A stretch of 15,106 nucleotides of DNA from JBBCJM01 sp037190175. GTDB lineage: Bacteria; Pseudomonadota; Alphaproteobacteria; Rhodobacterales; Rhodobacteraceae. This document shows positions 7,614 to 15,104 of this stretch, piece by piece. The stretch is from NCBI GenBank assembly GCA_037190175.1, contig JBBCJM010000266.1, forward strand, positions 1 through 15,106. The letters run 5' to 3'. The notes beneath the pieces were generated by a model that saw only the letters and a list, made by a program, of their open reading frames with translations, was not told where the DNA came from and searched no databases. The position numbers and the translations under genes are program-made. Positions within the stretch are counted from its first letter, which is position 1. Each line of letters starts with the position of its first letter.

Positions 7614-8636
7614 ATGCGCAATCCCATTCTGGCCGCCGTCGTGGCGGTCGTCGGCTTTTCCTCGGCCGCCTGGGCCCAGTCGCTGACCGTCGGCGTCAGC
7701 TGGTCGAACTTCCAGGAAGAACGCTGGAAGACCGACGAGGCGGCGATCAAGGCCGCGCTCGAGGCCGCCGGGGCCACCTATGTCTCGGCCGACGCCCAGT
7801 CGTCCTCGGCCAAGCAGCTCTCGGACATCGAGAGCCTGATCGCCCAGGGGGTGGACGCGCTGATCATCCTGGGCCAGGACACCGCCGCGGTGGTGCCCGC
7901 CGTGCAGGCCGCCGCCGACCAGGGCATCCCGGTGATCGCCTATGACCGGCTGATTGAGGACGGCCGGGTGTTCTACCTGACCTTCGACAACGTCGAGGTC
8001 GGCCGGATGCAGGCCCGCGCAGTGCTGGAGGCGGCGCCGGAAGGCAACTACGTGATGATCAAGGGCTCGAACACCGACCCCAACGCCGATTTCCTGCGCG
8101 GCGGCCAGCAGGAGGTGCTGCAATCGGCCATCGATTCCGGCGCGATCACCATCGTGGGCGAGGCCTATACCGACGGCTGGCTGCCCGCCAACGCCCAGCG
8201 CAACATGGAGCAGATCCTGGTCGAGCGCGGCAACGAGGTGGACGCGGTGGTCGCCTCGAACGATGGCACTGCGGGCGGCGTGGTGGCGGCGCTGACCGCG
8301 GTGGGGCTGGAAGGCATCCCGGTCTCGGGCCAGGATGGCGACCATGCGGCACTGAACCGGGTGGCGCTGGGCACCCAGACCGTTTCCGTCTGGAAGGACG
8401 CGCGCGAACTCGGCAAGGCCGCGGGCGAGATCGCCGTGGCGCTGGCGGGCGGCACCGCGCCTGCGGACATCCCGAACGCCACCAGGTTCACCACCCCCGG
8501 CGGGAACGAGGTGGATGCGGTGTTCCTGGCCCCGATCCCGATCACCCGCGACAACCTGAGCGTGGTGGTCGACGCCGGCTGGATCCCGCTCGACGTGCTG
8601 TGCCAGGGCGTTTCCGGCGTGGCGCCCTGCCCGTGA
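7614..8636 (+). CDS. xylF: XylF: D-xylose ABC transporter periplasmic binding protein
   Basis: A 340-residue periplasmic sugar-binding protein (peripheral-binding-protein type 1 fold). The signal peptide MRNPILAAVVAVVGFSSAAW is cleaved probably after AWA at residue 21. The mature protein opens with LTVGVSWSNFQEERWKTDE and continues with DALIILGQDT (81-90), IPVIAYDRL (105-113), YLTFDN (121-126) and KGSNTDPNADFLRGG (150-164), the pattern of D-xylose-binding XylF. The VVASNDGTAGGVVAAL and VSGQDGDHAALNRV segments form the rest of the ligand cleft and hinge. It is first in the operon, directly after the candidate operator, so it should be the most strongly expressed gene of the cluster. A 77-nt gap with a hairpin separates it from xylH. 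Xylose specificity is well supported by the adjacent xylA and xylB. Confidence 0.95.
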   Translation: MRNPILAAVVAVVGFSSAAWAQSLTVGVSWSNFQEERWKTDEAAIKAALEAAGATYVSADAQSSSAKQLSDIESLIAQGVDALIILGQDTAAVVPAVQAAADQGIPVIAYDRLIEDGRVFYLTFDNVEVGRMQARAVLEAAPEGNYVMIKGSNTDPNADFLRGGQQEVLQSAIDSGAITIVGEAYTDGWLPANAQRNMEQILVERGNEVDAVVASNDGTAGGVVAALTAVGLEGIPVSGQDGDHAALNRVALGTQTVSVWKDARELGKAAGEIAVALAGGTAPADIPNATRFTTPGGNEVDAVFLAPIPITRDNLSVVVDAGWIPLDVLCQGVSGVAPCP

Positions 8637-8657
8637 CCTGACCCCGCCTGCGATCTG

Positions 8658-8687
8658 CCGCCCCGGGGATGCCTCCGGGGCGGTTTT
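8658..8687 (+). terminator. Intercistronic hairpin with T-run between xylF and xylH
   Basis: A perfect 9-bp GC-only stem, CCGCCCCGG (8658-8666) and CCGGGGCGG (8675-8683), with an 8-nt loop, followed at once by TTTT (8684-8687). It has the form of an intrinsic terminator but sits inside an operon. It therefore probably acts as a partial terminator, or protects the 3' end of the xylF message, giving an excess of binding protein over permease. This arrangement is common after binding-protein genes. Confidence 0.65.
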
Positions 8688-8713
8688 CCCCTGACAGCAC
8701 GGGAGCATCGCCC

Positions 8714-10198
8714 ATGTCCGACATCGCGCGGGCCGGCCAGCCGCAGCAGTCGCGGCGCAGCCTGATCCAGACGCTGGAGATCGACACCCGCCTGCTGGGG
8801 ATGATCGGGGCGCTGGTGCTGATCTGCCTCGCCTTCCAGATCTGGACCGGGATCCGGGTGCTGGGGGCCAATGCCGGCTGGAACCCGCTGGACTGGCTGG
8901 CCAACGGCCGGTTCCTGATCCCGCAGAACACCTACAACATCGCGATGCAGACCATCTCGGTCGCCATCATGGCCACGGGGATGGTGTTCATCATCGTCAC
9001 CCGGCACATCGACCTGTCGGTGGGCTCGCTGATGGCGCTGTGTTCGGGCGTCATGGCGATGATGCAGACGGTGATCCTGCCGCAATGGCTGGGCTGGGGG
9101 CTGGGGCATCCGATGATCATGCCGGTGGCGGTGCTGTCGGGGATGCTGACCGGGATGCTGATCGGCGCGCTGCAGGGCTGGCTGGTGGGCTATCAAGGCA
9201 TCCCGGCCTTCATCGTCACCCTCGGGGGCCTGCTGGTCTGGTCCCGCGTGGCCTATTTCGTGGTGGGCGGGCAGACCCGCGGGCCCTTGGACCCCGCCTT
9301 CCTGATGCTGGGGGGCACCAACGGCACGCTGGGGGTCACCGCATCCTGGATCATCGGCATCGTGGTGGCGGCGCTGGCGGTCTGGGGCATCTGGTCCTCG
9401 CGCAAGGCCAAGGCGGGGCATGGCTTTCCGGTGAAGCCCGTCTGGGCGGAATGGACGCTTTCGGCCATCGTGGTGGCGCTGATCCTGGGCTTCGTGGCGC
9501 AGATCAATGCCTATCTCATCCCGATCAACCGCCTGCGCCGGATGTTCGAGGAACGCGGCGAGATCATGCCCGAGGGCTATACCCAGGCCTTCGGCCTGCC
9601 GATCTCGGTCATGTTGCTGGCGGTGGTGGCGCTGGTGATGACGGTGATCGCCACCCGCACCCGCTTCGGCCGCTATGTCTATGCAACCGGCGGCAACCCG
9701 GACGCGGCATCGCTGTCGGGCATCAACACCAAGTGGCTGACGGTGAAGATCTTCGCGCTGATGGGCATCCTCTGCGGCATCTCGGCCGCGGTGGCCTCGG
9801 CGCGGCTGTCGAACCACTCGCTGGACCTCGGCACGCTGGACGAATTGCGCGTGATCGCCGCGGCGGTGATCGGCGGCACCGCGCTGGCCGGCGGCTTCGG
9901 CACCATCTATGGCGCGATCCTGGGCGCGCTGATCATGCAGGCGCTGCAATCGGGCATGGCCATGGTGGGGGTGGACGCGCCCTTCCAGAACATCGTGGTG
10001 GGCACCGTGCTGGTCAACGCCGTGCTGATCGACATCACCAGCCGCGCGCCGCAACGCTGGCCCGCGACCATCGCCATCATCCTGGCGCAGGTGGTGCTGG
10101 TCATGGCCTTCTTCGCGCCCTGGTGGCTGACCGCGGCCACCGCCGCGCTGGCCGCCGCCGTGGCCTGGACGGGCCGCCCCAACCGCAAGGGAGCCTGA
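8714..10198 (+). CDS. xylH: XylH: D-xylose ABC transporter permease
   Basis: An inner-membrane permease of the CUT2/BPD_transp_2 family that forms the xylose channel with XylG. It has 494 residues, about 100 more than E. coli XylH (393). Hydrophobic segments appear at about 28-46, 78-95, 101-120, 134-152, 163-183, 208-225, 249-267, 295-314, 345-362, 380-440 (several) and 452-486. Family landmarks are VTRHIDLSVGSLMAL (95-109), TRFGRYVYATGGNPDAA (315-331) and AVIGGTALAGGFGTIYGA (384-401). Extra length comes from a basic cytoplasmic stretch near 228-247, a polar stretch near 272-292, and a hydrophobic C-terminal extension. The ATG at 8714 has GGGAGC seven bases upstream; an in-frame ATG at 8669 lies inside the hairpin loop and is rejected. 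xylG follows after 3 nt. Confidence 0.95.
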   Translation: MSDIARAGQPQQSRRSLIQTLEIDTRLLGMIGALVLICLAFQIWTGIRVLGANAGWNPLDWLANGRFLIPQNTYNIAMQTISVAIMATGMVFIIVTRHIDLSVGSLMALCSGVMAMMQTVILPQWLGWGLGHPMIMPVAVLSGMLTGMLIGALQGWLVGYQGIPAFIVTLGGLLVWSRVAYFVVGGQTRGPLDPAFLMLGGTNGTLGVTASWIIGIVVAALAVWGIWSSRKAKAGHGFPVKPVWAEWTLSAIVVALILGFVAQINAYLIPINRLRRMFEERGEIMPEGYTQAFGLPISVMLLAVVALVMTVIATRTRFGRYVYATGGNPDAASLSGINTKWLTVKIFALMGILCGISAAVASARLSNHSLDLGTLDELRVIAAAVIGGTALAGGFGTIYGAILGALIMQALQSGMAMVGVDAPFQNIVVGTVLVNAVLIDITSRAPQRWPATIAIILAQVVLVMAFFAPWWLTAATAALAAAVAWTGRPNRKGA

Positions 10199-10201
10199 GC
10201 C

Positions 10202-10948
10202 ATGACCCCGCTGGTGGAAATGCGCGACATCTCGATCTCGTTCGGCGGGATCAAGGCGGTGGATCACGTCACGGTGGACCTGTACCCCGGAGAGGTGGTG
10301 GGGCTCCTGGGCCACAACGGCGCCGGGAAATCCACGCTGATCAAGTGCCTCTCGGGCGCCTATCAGGCCGATGCGGGCGAGATCTTCATCAACGGGGAAC
10401 GGGCCGAGATCCGCAACCCCCGCGACGCCCGCGCCTACAACATCGAGACGATCTACCAGACGCTGGCGCTGGCCGACAACCTCGACGCCGCCTCGAACCT
10501 GTTCCTGGGGCGCGAACTGGTCACCCCCATGGGCTTCGTGGACGACAGCCGGATGGAGGCCGAGACGCGCAAGATCATGGGCCGGCTGAACCCCAACTTC
10601 CGCAAGTTCAAGGAACCCGTGAGTGCGCTCTCCGGCGGGCAGCGGCAGTCGGTCGCCATCGCCCGCGCGGTCTATTTCAACGCCAAGATCCTGATCATGG
10701 ACGAGCCCACCGCCGCGCTGGGCCCGCACGAGACCCAGATGGTGGCCGAACTGATCCAGGAGCTGAAGCGGCAGGGCCTGGGCATCTTCCTGATCGAGCA
10801 CGACATCCACAACGTCATGGCGCTCTGCGACCGCGCGGTGGTGATGAAGAACGGCCAGCGTGTCGGCACGGTCAACGTCAAGGACGTGACCGACGACGAC
10901 ATCCTGGGGATGATCATCCTGGGCAAGAAACCCCCGCAGGCGGTCTGA
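10202..10948 (+). CDS. xylG: XylG: xylose ABC transporter ATP-binding protein, single-domain form
   Basis: A cytoplasmic ATPase that powers the XylFH importer. At 248 residues it holds only one nucleotide-binding domain, whereas E. coli XylG has two in about 513 residues, so it presumably works as a homodimer. All motifs are intact: Walker A GHNGAGKST (37-45), Q-loop Q86, signature LSGGQ (143-147), Walker B ILIMDEP (163-169) and the switch histidine H200 in EHD. It is therefore a complete short form and not a truncated gene. The C-terminus (KDVTDDDILGMIILGKK) matches the end of sugar-importer ATPases. The ATG is 3 nt after the xylH stop, with AAGGGAG about eight bases upstream; xylB starts 2 nt after its stop. 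The xylose assignment rests on the operon. Confidence 0.93.
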   Translation: MTPLVEMRDISISFGGIKAVDHVTVDLYPGEVVGLLGHNGAGKSTLIKCLSGAYQADAGEIFINGERAEIRNPRDARAYNIETIYQTLALADNLDAASNLFLGRELVTPMGFVDDSRMEAETRKIMGRLNPNFRKFKEPVSALSGGQRQSVAIARAVYFNAKILIMDEPTAALGPHETQMVAELIQELKRQGLGIFLIEHDIHNVMALCDRAVVMKNGQRVGTVNVKDVTDDDILGMIILGKKPPQAV

Positions 10949-10950
10949 CC

Positions 10951-12387
10951 ATGTACATCGGGCTCGACCTCGGCACCTCCGGCCTCAAGGGGGTGCTGAT
11001 CAACGCCGACCAGGCGGTGCTGGCCGAGGCGACCGCGCCGCTCAACGTCAGCCGCCCCCGCCCGAGCTGGTCGGAGCAGTCCCCCGCCGACTGGATCGCG
11101 GCGGCCGAGGCGGTGCTGGACGCGCTTTCGGCCCATGGGCTGGACCAGGTGCGCGGCATCGGCCTTTCCGGCCAGATGCACGGCGCCACCCTGCTGGACG
11201 CCGCCGACGAGGTGCTGCGCCCCTGCATCCTGTGGAACGACACCCGCGCGCATGAGGAGGCGCATGAACTGGACGGCGACCCGATGTTCCGCCGCCTGTC
11301 GGGCAACATCGTGTTCCCCGGCTTCACCGCGCCCAAGCTGGTGTGGGTGGAACGCCACGAGCCCCGGCTGCGGGAAAAGGTGGCGAAGGTGCTGCTGCCC
11401 AAGGACTACCTGCGGCTGTGGCTGACGGGCGAGCATGTGGCCGAGATGTCGGACGCCGCCGGCACCAGCTGGCTGGACGTGGGCGCGCGGGACTGGTCGG
11501 ACGACCTGTTGGCGCTGACCGGGCTTTCCCGGGCGCAGATGCCGCGGCTGGTGGAGGGCTCGGCGATCTCCGGCCACCTGCGCCCCGCGCTCGCCGCCCG
11601 CTGGGGCCTGCCTCCCGGGGTGGCGGTGGCGGGCGGCGGGGGCGACAATGCGGCCTCGGCGGTGGGGACCGGGGTGGTGCGGGCGGGGGAGGCTTTCGTC
11701 TCGCTGGGCACCTCCGGCGTGCTGTTCGCCGCCAACGACGGCTACCAGCCGGCGCCCGAGACCGCGGTGCATACCTTCTGCCACGCGCTGCCCGAGACCT
11801 GGCACCAGATGGGGGTGATCCTGGCCGCCACCGACGCGCTGAACTGGCTCAGTCGGCTGGTGGGGCAGGCGCCCTCGGCCCTCACCGGCGGCCTGGGCCC
11901 CTTGCAGGCCCCCGGCCGGGCGCTGTTCCTGCCCTATCTGGGCGGCGAGCGCACGCCGCTGAACGATGCCGCGGTGCGGGGCGCCTTCCTGCACCTCGAC
12001 CATGCGACCGACGCCGCCGCCGGCACCCGCGCGGTGCTGGAGGGGGTGGCCTTCGCCCTGCGCGACTGCCGCGATGCCCTGGCGGCCACCGGCACCCGCA
12101 TCGGGCGGCTGATCGCCGTGGGCGGGGGCGCGCGGTCGGACTACTGGCTCTCCGCCATCGCCACGGCCCTGGGCACCCCGGTGGAACTGCCCGCCGCCGG
12201 CGACTTCGGCGCCGCCTTCGGGGCCGCGCGGCTGGGCCTGATGGCCGCCACCGGCGCCGGCGTGCGGATCTGCACCCCGCCCCCCATCGCCCGGGCGATC
12301 GAGCCCGAACCCGCACTCGTCGGCGCCTTCGACGCCGCCCATGCCCGCTACCGCGCCGCGCGCGACCTGATCAGGACCCTGCCATGA
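10951..12387 (+). CDS. xylB: XylB: xylulokinase
   Basis: Phosphorylates D-xylulose with ATP to D-xylulose 5-phosphate, which enters the pentose phosphate pathway. The protein has 478 residues (E. coli XylB 484) and the FGGY-kinase fold. It begins with the phosphate loop GLDLGTSGLKG (4-14), then the substrate-loop motif LSGQMHG (72-78), WNDTRA (95-100) and GGGGDNAASAVGTG (228-241), where D232 aligns with the catalytic Asp233 of the E. coli enzyme. SLGTSGVLFA (251-260) and a later GGGARSDYW carry the adenine side. The ribosome-binding site is modest, and the start lies 2 nt after xylG, so translation is probably coupled. The stop overlaps xylA by four bases (ATGA). Confidence 0.96.
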   Translation: MYIGLDLGTSGLKGVLINADQAVLAEATAPLNVSRPRPSWSEQSPADWIAAAEAVLDALSAHGLDQVRGIGLSGQMHGATLLDAADEVLRPCILWNDTRAHEEAHELDGDPMFRRLSGNIVFPGFTAPKLVWVERHEPRLREKVAKVLLPKDYLRLWLTGEHVAEMSDAAGTSWLDVGARDWSDDLLALTGLSRAQMPRLVEGSAISGHLRPALAARWGLPPGVAVAGGGGDNAASAVGTGVVRAGEAFVSLGTSGVLFAANDGYQPAPETAVHTFCHALPETWHQMGVILAATDALNWLSRLVGQAPSALTGGLGPLQAPGRALFLPYLGGERTPLNDAAVRGAFLHLDHATDAAAGTRAVLEGVAFALRDCRDALAATGTRIGRLIAVGGGARSDYWLSAIATALGTPVELPAAGDFGAAFGAARLGLMAATGAGVRICTPPPIARAIEPEPALVGAFDAAHARYRAARDLIRTLP

Positions 12388-13685
12388 CCGACTTCTTCCA
12401 GGGCATCGCCCCCATCGCCTACGAAGGCCCCGACAGCGACAACGACTTCGCCTTCCGCCACTACGACCCCGACGAGGTCGTGCTGGGCAAGCGGATGGAG
12501 GATCACCTGCGCTTCGCCGTGGCCTATTGGCATTCCTTCGCCTGGCCGGGCGGAGACCCCTTCGGCGGGCAGACCTTCGAGCGGCCCTGGTTCGGCGACA
12601 CGATGGATCTGGCCCGGCTGAAGGCGGACGTGGCCTTCGAGATGTTCGACATCCTCGGCACCCCCTTCTGGTGCTTCCACGACGCCGACGTGCGGCCGGA
12701 GGGGGCGAGTTTCGCCGAGAGCCTGTCGCGGTTGCAGGCGATGGTGGACTATTTCGAGGAGAAGCAGGCGCGCCACAAGGCCAGGCTGCTCTGGGGCACC
12801 GCCAACCTCTTCAGCCACCGCCGCTGGATGGCCGGGGCGGCGACCAACCCGGACCCCGATGTCTATGCCTATGCCGCCGCCACGGTGAAGTCCTGCCTGG
12901 ACGCCACCCTGCGGCTGGGCGGGCAGAACTATGTCCTCTGGGGTGGGCGCGAGGGGTACGAGACGCTCTTGAACACCGACCTGAAGCGGGAACGCCAGCA
13001 GGCCGGGCGGTTCCTGACGCAGGTGGTGGATTACGCGGCGAAGATCGGCTTCAAGGGCACCATCCTGATCGAGCCCAAGCCGCAGGAGCCCTCCAAGCAC
13101 CAGTACGACTACGACGTGGCCACGGTCTATGGCTTCCTGAAGGACTTCGGGCTGGAGAAGACCGTCAAGGTCAACATCGAGCAGGGCCATGCCATCCTGG
13201 CCGGGCATTCCTTCGAGCACGAGATCGCCCTGGCGGCGTCGCTGGGCATCTTCGGCTCCATCGACATGAACCGCAACGACTACCAGTCCGGCTGGGACAC
13301 CGACCAGTTCCCCAACAACCACGCGGAAAAGGCGCTGGCCTTCTACGAGATCCTGCGGGCAGGGGGCTATACCACCGGCGGCACCAACTTCGACGCCAAG
13401 ATCCGCCGCCAGTCGCTGGACCCCGCCGACCTGATCCTGGCGCATGTGGGCGGGATGGACACCTGCGCCCGCGCCCTGAAAGCGGCGGCCGCGATGCTGG
13501 AGGACGGGCGGCTGGAGCAGGCCCGCGCCGACCGCTATGCGGGCTGGGAGAGCCGCCGGGGCAAGGCGCTGCTGGCGGGCTCCCTGGAGGACGCGGCCGC
13601 CATGGTGACCGCCGAGGGGATCGAGCCGCAGCCGCGCTCGGGCCGGCAGGAGCGGCTGGAGAACCTGGTCAACCGTTTCGTCTGA
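12384..13685 (+). CDS. xylA: XylA: D-xylose isomerase
   Basis: Interconverts D-xylose and D-xylulose with two divalent metal ions, the first intracellular step of xylose use. The protein has 433 residues, typical of class II isomerases (about 440). It contains YWHSFAWPGGDPFG (48-61), the catalytic FHDADV block (H99, D102), the WGGREGYETLLNTD signature (186-199), the metal/substrate segment ILIEPKPQEP with E230 and K232, and GSIDMNRND, which supplies later ligands. Active-site residues line up with those of E. coli XylA within one or two positions, so it should be functional. AGGA sits seven bases upstream of the ATG, which is shared with the xylB stop. It is the last gene of the operon. Placing xylA after xylB is the reverse of E. 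coli xylAB. Confidence 0.97.
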   Translation: MTDFFQGIAPIAYEGPDSDNDFAFRHYDPDEVVLGKRMEDHLRFAVAYWHSFAWPGGDPFGGQTFERPWFGDTMDLARLKADVAFEMFDILGTPFWCFHDADVRPEGASFAESLSRLQAMVDYFEEKQARHKARLLWGTANLFSHRRWMAGAATNPDPDVYAYAAATVKSCLDATLRLGGQNYVLWGGREGYETLLNTDLKRERQQAGRFLTQVVDYAAKIGFKGTILIEPKPQEPSKHQYDYDVATVYGFLKDFGLEKTVKVNIEQGHAILAGHSFEHEIALAASLGIFGSIDMNRNDYQSGWDTDQFPNNHAEKALAFYEILRAGGYTTGGTNFDAKIRRQSLDPADLILAHVGGMDTCARALKAAAAMLEDGRLEQARADRYAGWESRRGKALLAGSLEDAAAMVTAEGIEPQPRSGRQERLENLVNRFV

Positions 13686-13688
13686 GGG

Positions 13689-13711
13689 CAAATTCCGAAG
13701 AAAGGAATTTG
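13689..13711 (+). terminator. Palindrome just after xylA, probable terminator or dispersed repeat
   Basis: A perfect 8-bp stem, CAAATTCC (13689-13696) and GGAATTTG (13704-13711), with a 7-nt purine loop, starting 3 nt after the xylA stop and followed by GGGCGCCCTT. It is AT-rich in a GC-rich setting and has no proper T-run. It can end or protect the xyl transcript. It also resembles, from memory, short palindromes scattered between genes in Rhodobacteraceae. Confidence 0.5.
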
Positions 13712-13748
13712 GGCGCCCTTCCTGCCGGGGTCGTGCCCGTGGCCGGCC

Positions 13749-13799
13749 CCGGGGCGCTGCCCCGGACCCCGGGATACTTGAGACACCAAAGAAAGCAGG
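13749..13799 (+). repeat. GC-rich intergenic repeat-like element between xylA and mltB
   Basis: CCGGGGC-GCT-GCCCCGG (13749-13765) is a perfect 7-bp hairpin. It is followed by ACCCCGGGATACTTGAGACA and CCAAAGAAAGCAGG. The pattern of a C/G hairpin, a CCCCGGGATA box and a purine-rich tail recalls abundant intergenic elements of Rhodobacter-type genomes. The rest of the 182-bp gap between xylA and mltB holds the xylA palindrome and the mltB promoter; I see no small gene in it. Confidence 0.4.
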
Positions 13800-13807
13800 C
13801 TTGGGCT

Positions 13808-13835
13808 TTGAACGAAGGCCCGGCTGCGCTAGCAT
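13808..13835 (+). promoter_or_regulatory. Candidate sigma70-like promoter for the lytic transglycosylase gene
   Basis: TTGAAC (13808-13813), then a 16-nt spacer and TAGCAT (13830-13835). Each hexamer matches the consensus at four of six positions. The implied transcription start near 13842 lies about 26 nt before the ATG. It fits mltB being transcribed independently of the xyl operon. Confidence 0.5.
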
Positions 13836-13867
13836 GGCGCCCAATCAACAAGAGCAGGGGCAGGGCG

Positions 13868-15067
13868 ATGCGGGCGGTTCTTCTGGCATGGGCGCTGGCG
13901 GCGGCCCCGGCTTGGGCCGAGGCCCCCGTCCCCTCGGCGGTGGAGGGGGCGGTGGAGTTTGCCGACTGGGTAGACGGGTTCCGCGGGCGGGCGCTGGCGG
14001 CGGGGATCACGGCCGAGGTGTTCGACCGGGCCATGGCGGGGGTGCGGCCCTTGCCCGAGATCGTGCGCCGCGACCGGACGCAGAACGAGTTCACCAAGCC
14101 GATCTGGACCTATCTCGACAGCGCGGTGTCGGAGGACCGGGTGGCCGGCGGCCGCAAGGCCCTGGCCCGGCACGCCGACCTGCTGGACCGGATCGAGGCG
14201 GCCTATGGGGTGGAGAAGGAGGTGGTGGTGGCCATCTGGGGGCTGGAAAGCGCCTATGGCGGCTTTCGCGGCACCACCCCGGTGATCCCGGCGCTGGCCA
14301 CGCTGGCGCATGACGGCCGCCGCGCGGCGCTGTTCGAGCGCCAGCTGCTGGACGCGCTGCGGATCGTGCAGGCCGGGGACATCGGCGCCGACCGGATGAT
14401 CGGCAGCTGGGCCGGGGCGATGGGGCACACGCAGTTCATGCCCTCCTCCTACCTCGCCCTGGCGGTGGATTTCGACGGCGACGGGCGGCGCGACATCTGG
14501 GGCGAGGATCCGGCCGACGCGCTGGCCTCGGCCGCCGCCTATCTGGCCCATCACGGCTGGACGAAGGGGATGCCCTGGGGGGTGGAGGTGACGCTGCCCG
14601 AGGGCTTCGACTTCGGCCGGACGGGCGAGCGCATCCGGCTACCGGTGGCGGAATGGCGGGCGATGGGGGTGCGGCCCGCGAGGGGTGGCGAGCTGCCCGA
14701 CCACGGGCCGGGCTCGATCCTGCTGCCGGCGGGGCACCGGGGGGCGGCGTTTCTCATTTTCCCGAACTTCCAGGTGATCGAGCGGTACAACTCCGCCGAC
14801 GCCTATGTGATCGCCATCGGGCATCTGGCCGACCGGCTGCGCGGCGGCCCGCCCTTCGCCGCCGGCTGGCCGCGCGAGGACCGGGGGTTGAGCTACGACG
14901 AACGGCGGGAGGTGCAGCGGCTGCTCACCGCCGCGGGTTTCGACACCCGCGGGGTGGACGGGCTGATCGGCCCCAATACGGTGGCCGCGGTGCGGGCCTA
15001 TCAGGCGAGCCTGGGGCTGGTGCCGGACGGGTATGTCAGCCTGGAGGTATTGACGCGGCTGCGGTGA
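13868..15067 (+). CDS. MltB-like lytic murein transglycosylase (GH103) with peptidoglycan-binding domain
   Basis: Cleaves the glycan strand of peptidoglycan in the periplasm with formation of anhydro-muramic ends. The protein has 399 residues. The signal peptide MRAVLLAWALAAAPAWA ends at a signal-peptidase I site with no lipobox cysteine, so unlike E. coli MltB it should be soluble. The catalytic domain (SLT_2, about 27-330) contains the motif WGLESAYGGFRGT with the likely catalytic E127, then GHTQFMPSSYL (186-196) and DFDGDGRRDIW (201-211), as in the MltB family. Residues 341-399 form a PG_binding_1 domain (EVQRLLTAAGFDTRGVDGLIGPNTVAAVRAYQ...). The ATG at 13868 has AGGGG seven bases upstream. 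The reading frame stays open far upstream through xylA, but only this start gives a signal peptide. It has no evident link to xylose metabolism. Confidence 0.92.
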   Translation: MRAVLLAWALAAAPAWAEAPVPSAVEGAVEFADWVDGFRGRALAAGITAEVFDRAMAGVRPLPEIVRRDRTQNEFTKPIWTYLDSAVSEDRVAGGRKALARHADLLDRIEAAYGVEKEVVVAIWGLESAYGGFRGTTPVIPALATLAHDGRRAALFERQLLDALRIVQAGDIGADRMIGSWAGAMGHTQFMPSSYLALAVDFDGDGRRDIWGEDPADALASAAAYLAHHGWTKGMPWGVEVTLPEGFDFGRTGERIRLPVAEWRAMGVRPARGGELPDHGPGSILLPAGHRGAAFLIFPNFQVIERYNSADAYVIAIGHLADRLRGGPPFAAGWPREDRGLSYDERREVQRLLTAAGFDTRGVDGLIGPNTVAAVRAYQASLGLVPDGYVSLEVLTRLR

Positions 15068-15077
15068 AGGGCGCGGC

Positions 15078-15104
15078 GGGGGGGGAACCCCCCCCCACCC
15101 CCCC
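15078..15104. repeat. G-run/C-run inverted repeat at the window end
   Basis: Eight G (15078-15085), AA, nine C (15088-15096), A, seven C, starting 10 nt after the mltB stop. The G and C runs pair as a hairpin and could end the mltB transcript, although no T-run is visible before the window ends. Homopolymer runs of this length are also prone to sequencing error. Confidence 0.4.

Noticed and set aside
8669..8713. Upstream ATG for xylH at 8669
   Set aside because: It sits in the loop of the intercistronic hairpin with no ribosome-binding site, whereas the ATG at 8714 has GGGAGC at the right distance.
8165..10810. A minus-strand open frame of 881 codons across xylF, xylH and xylG
   Set aside because: It runs through three well-identified genes on the other strand and has a shadow-like His/Gln/Asp/Arg composition.
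10202..10948. XylG as a truncated pseudogene
   Set aside because: Although half the length of E. coli XylG, it has every ATPase motif, a natural C-terminus and tight spacing to both neighbours, so it is a complete single-domain form.
9040..10950. N-terminal extension of the xylB reading frame by more than 600 codons
   Set aside because: The frame is open by chance through xylH and xylG. Xylulokinase homology begins exactly at the ATG at 10951.
12527..13867. Fusion of the transglycosylase with upstream coding sequence
   Set aside because: The open frame upstream overlaps xylA in another frame. The signal peptide and ribosome-binding site place the start at 13868.
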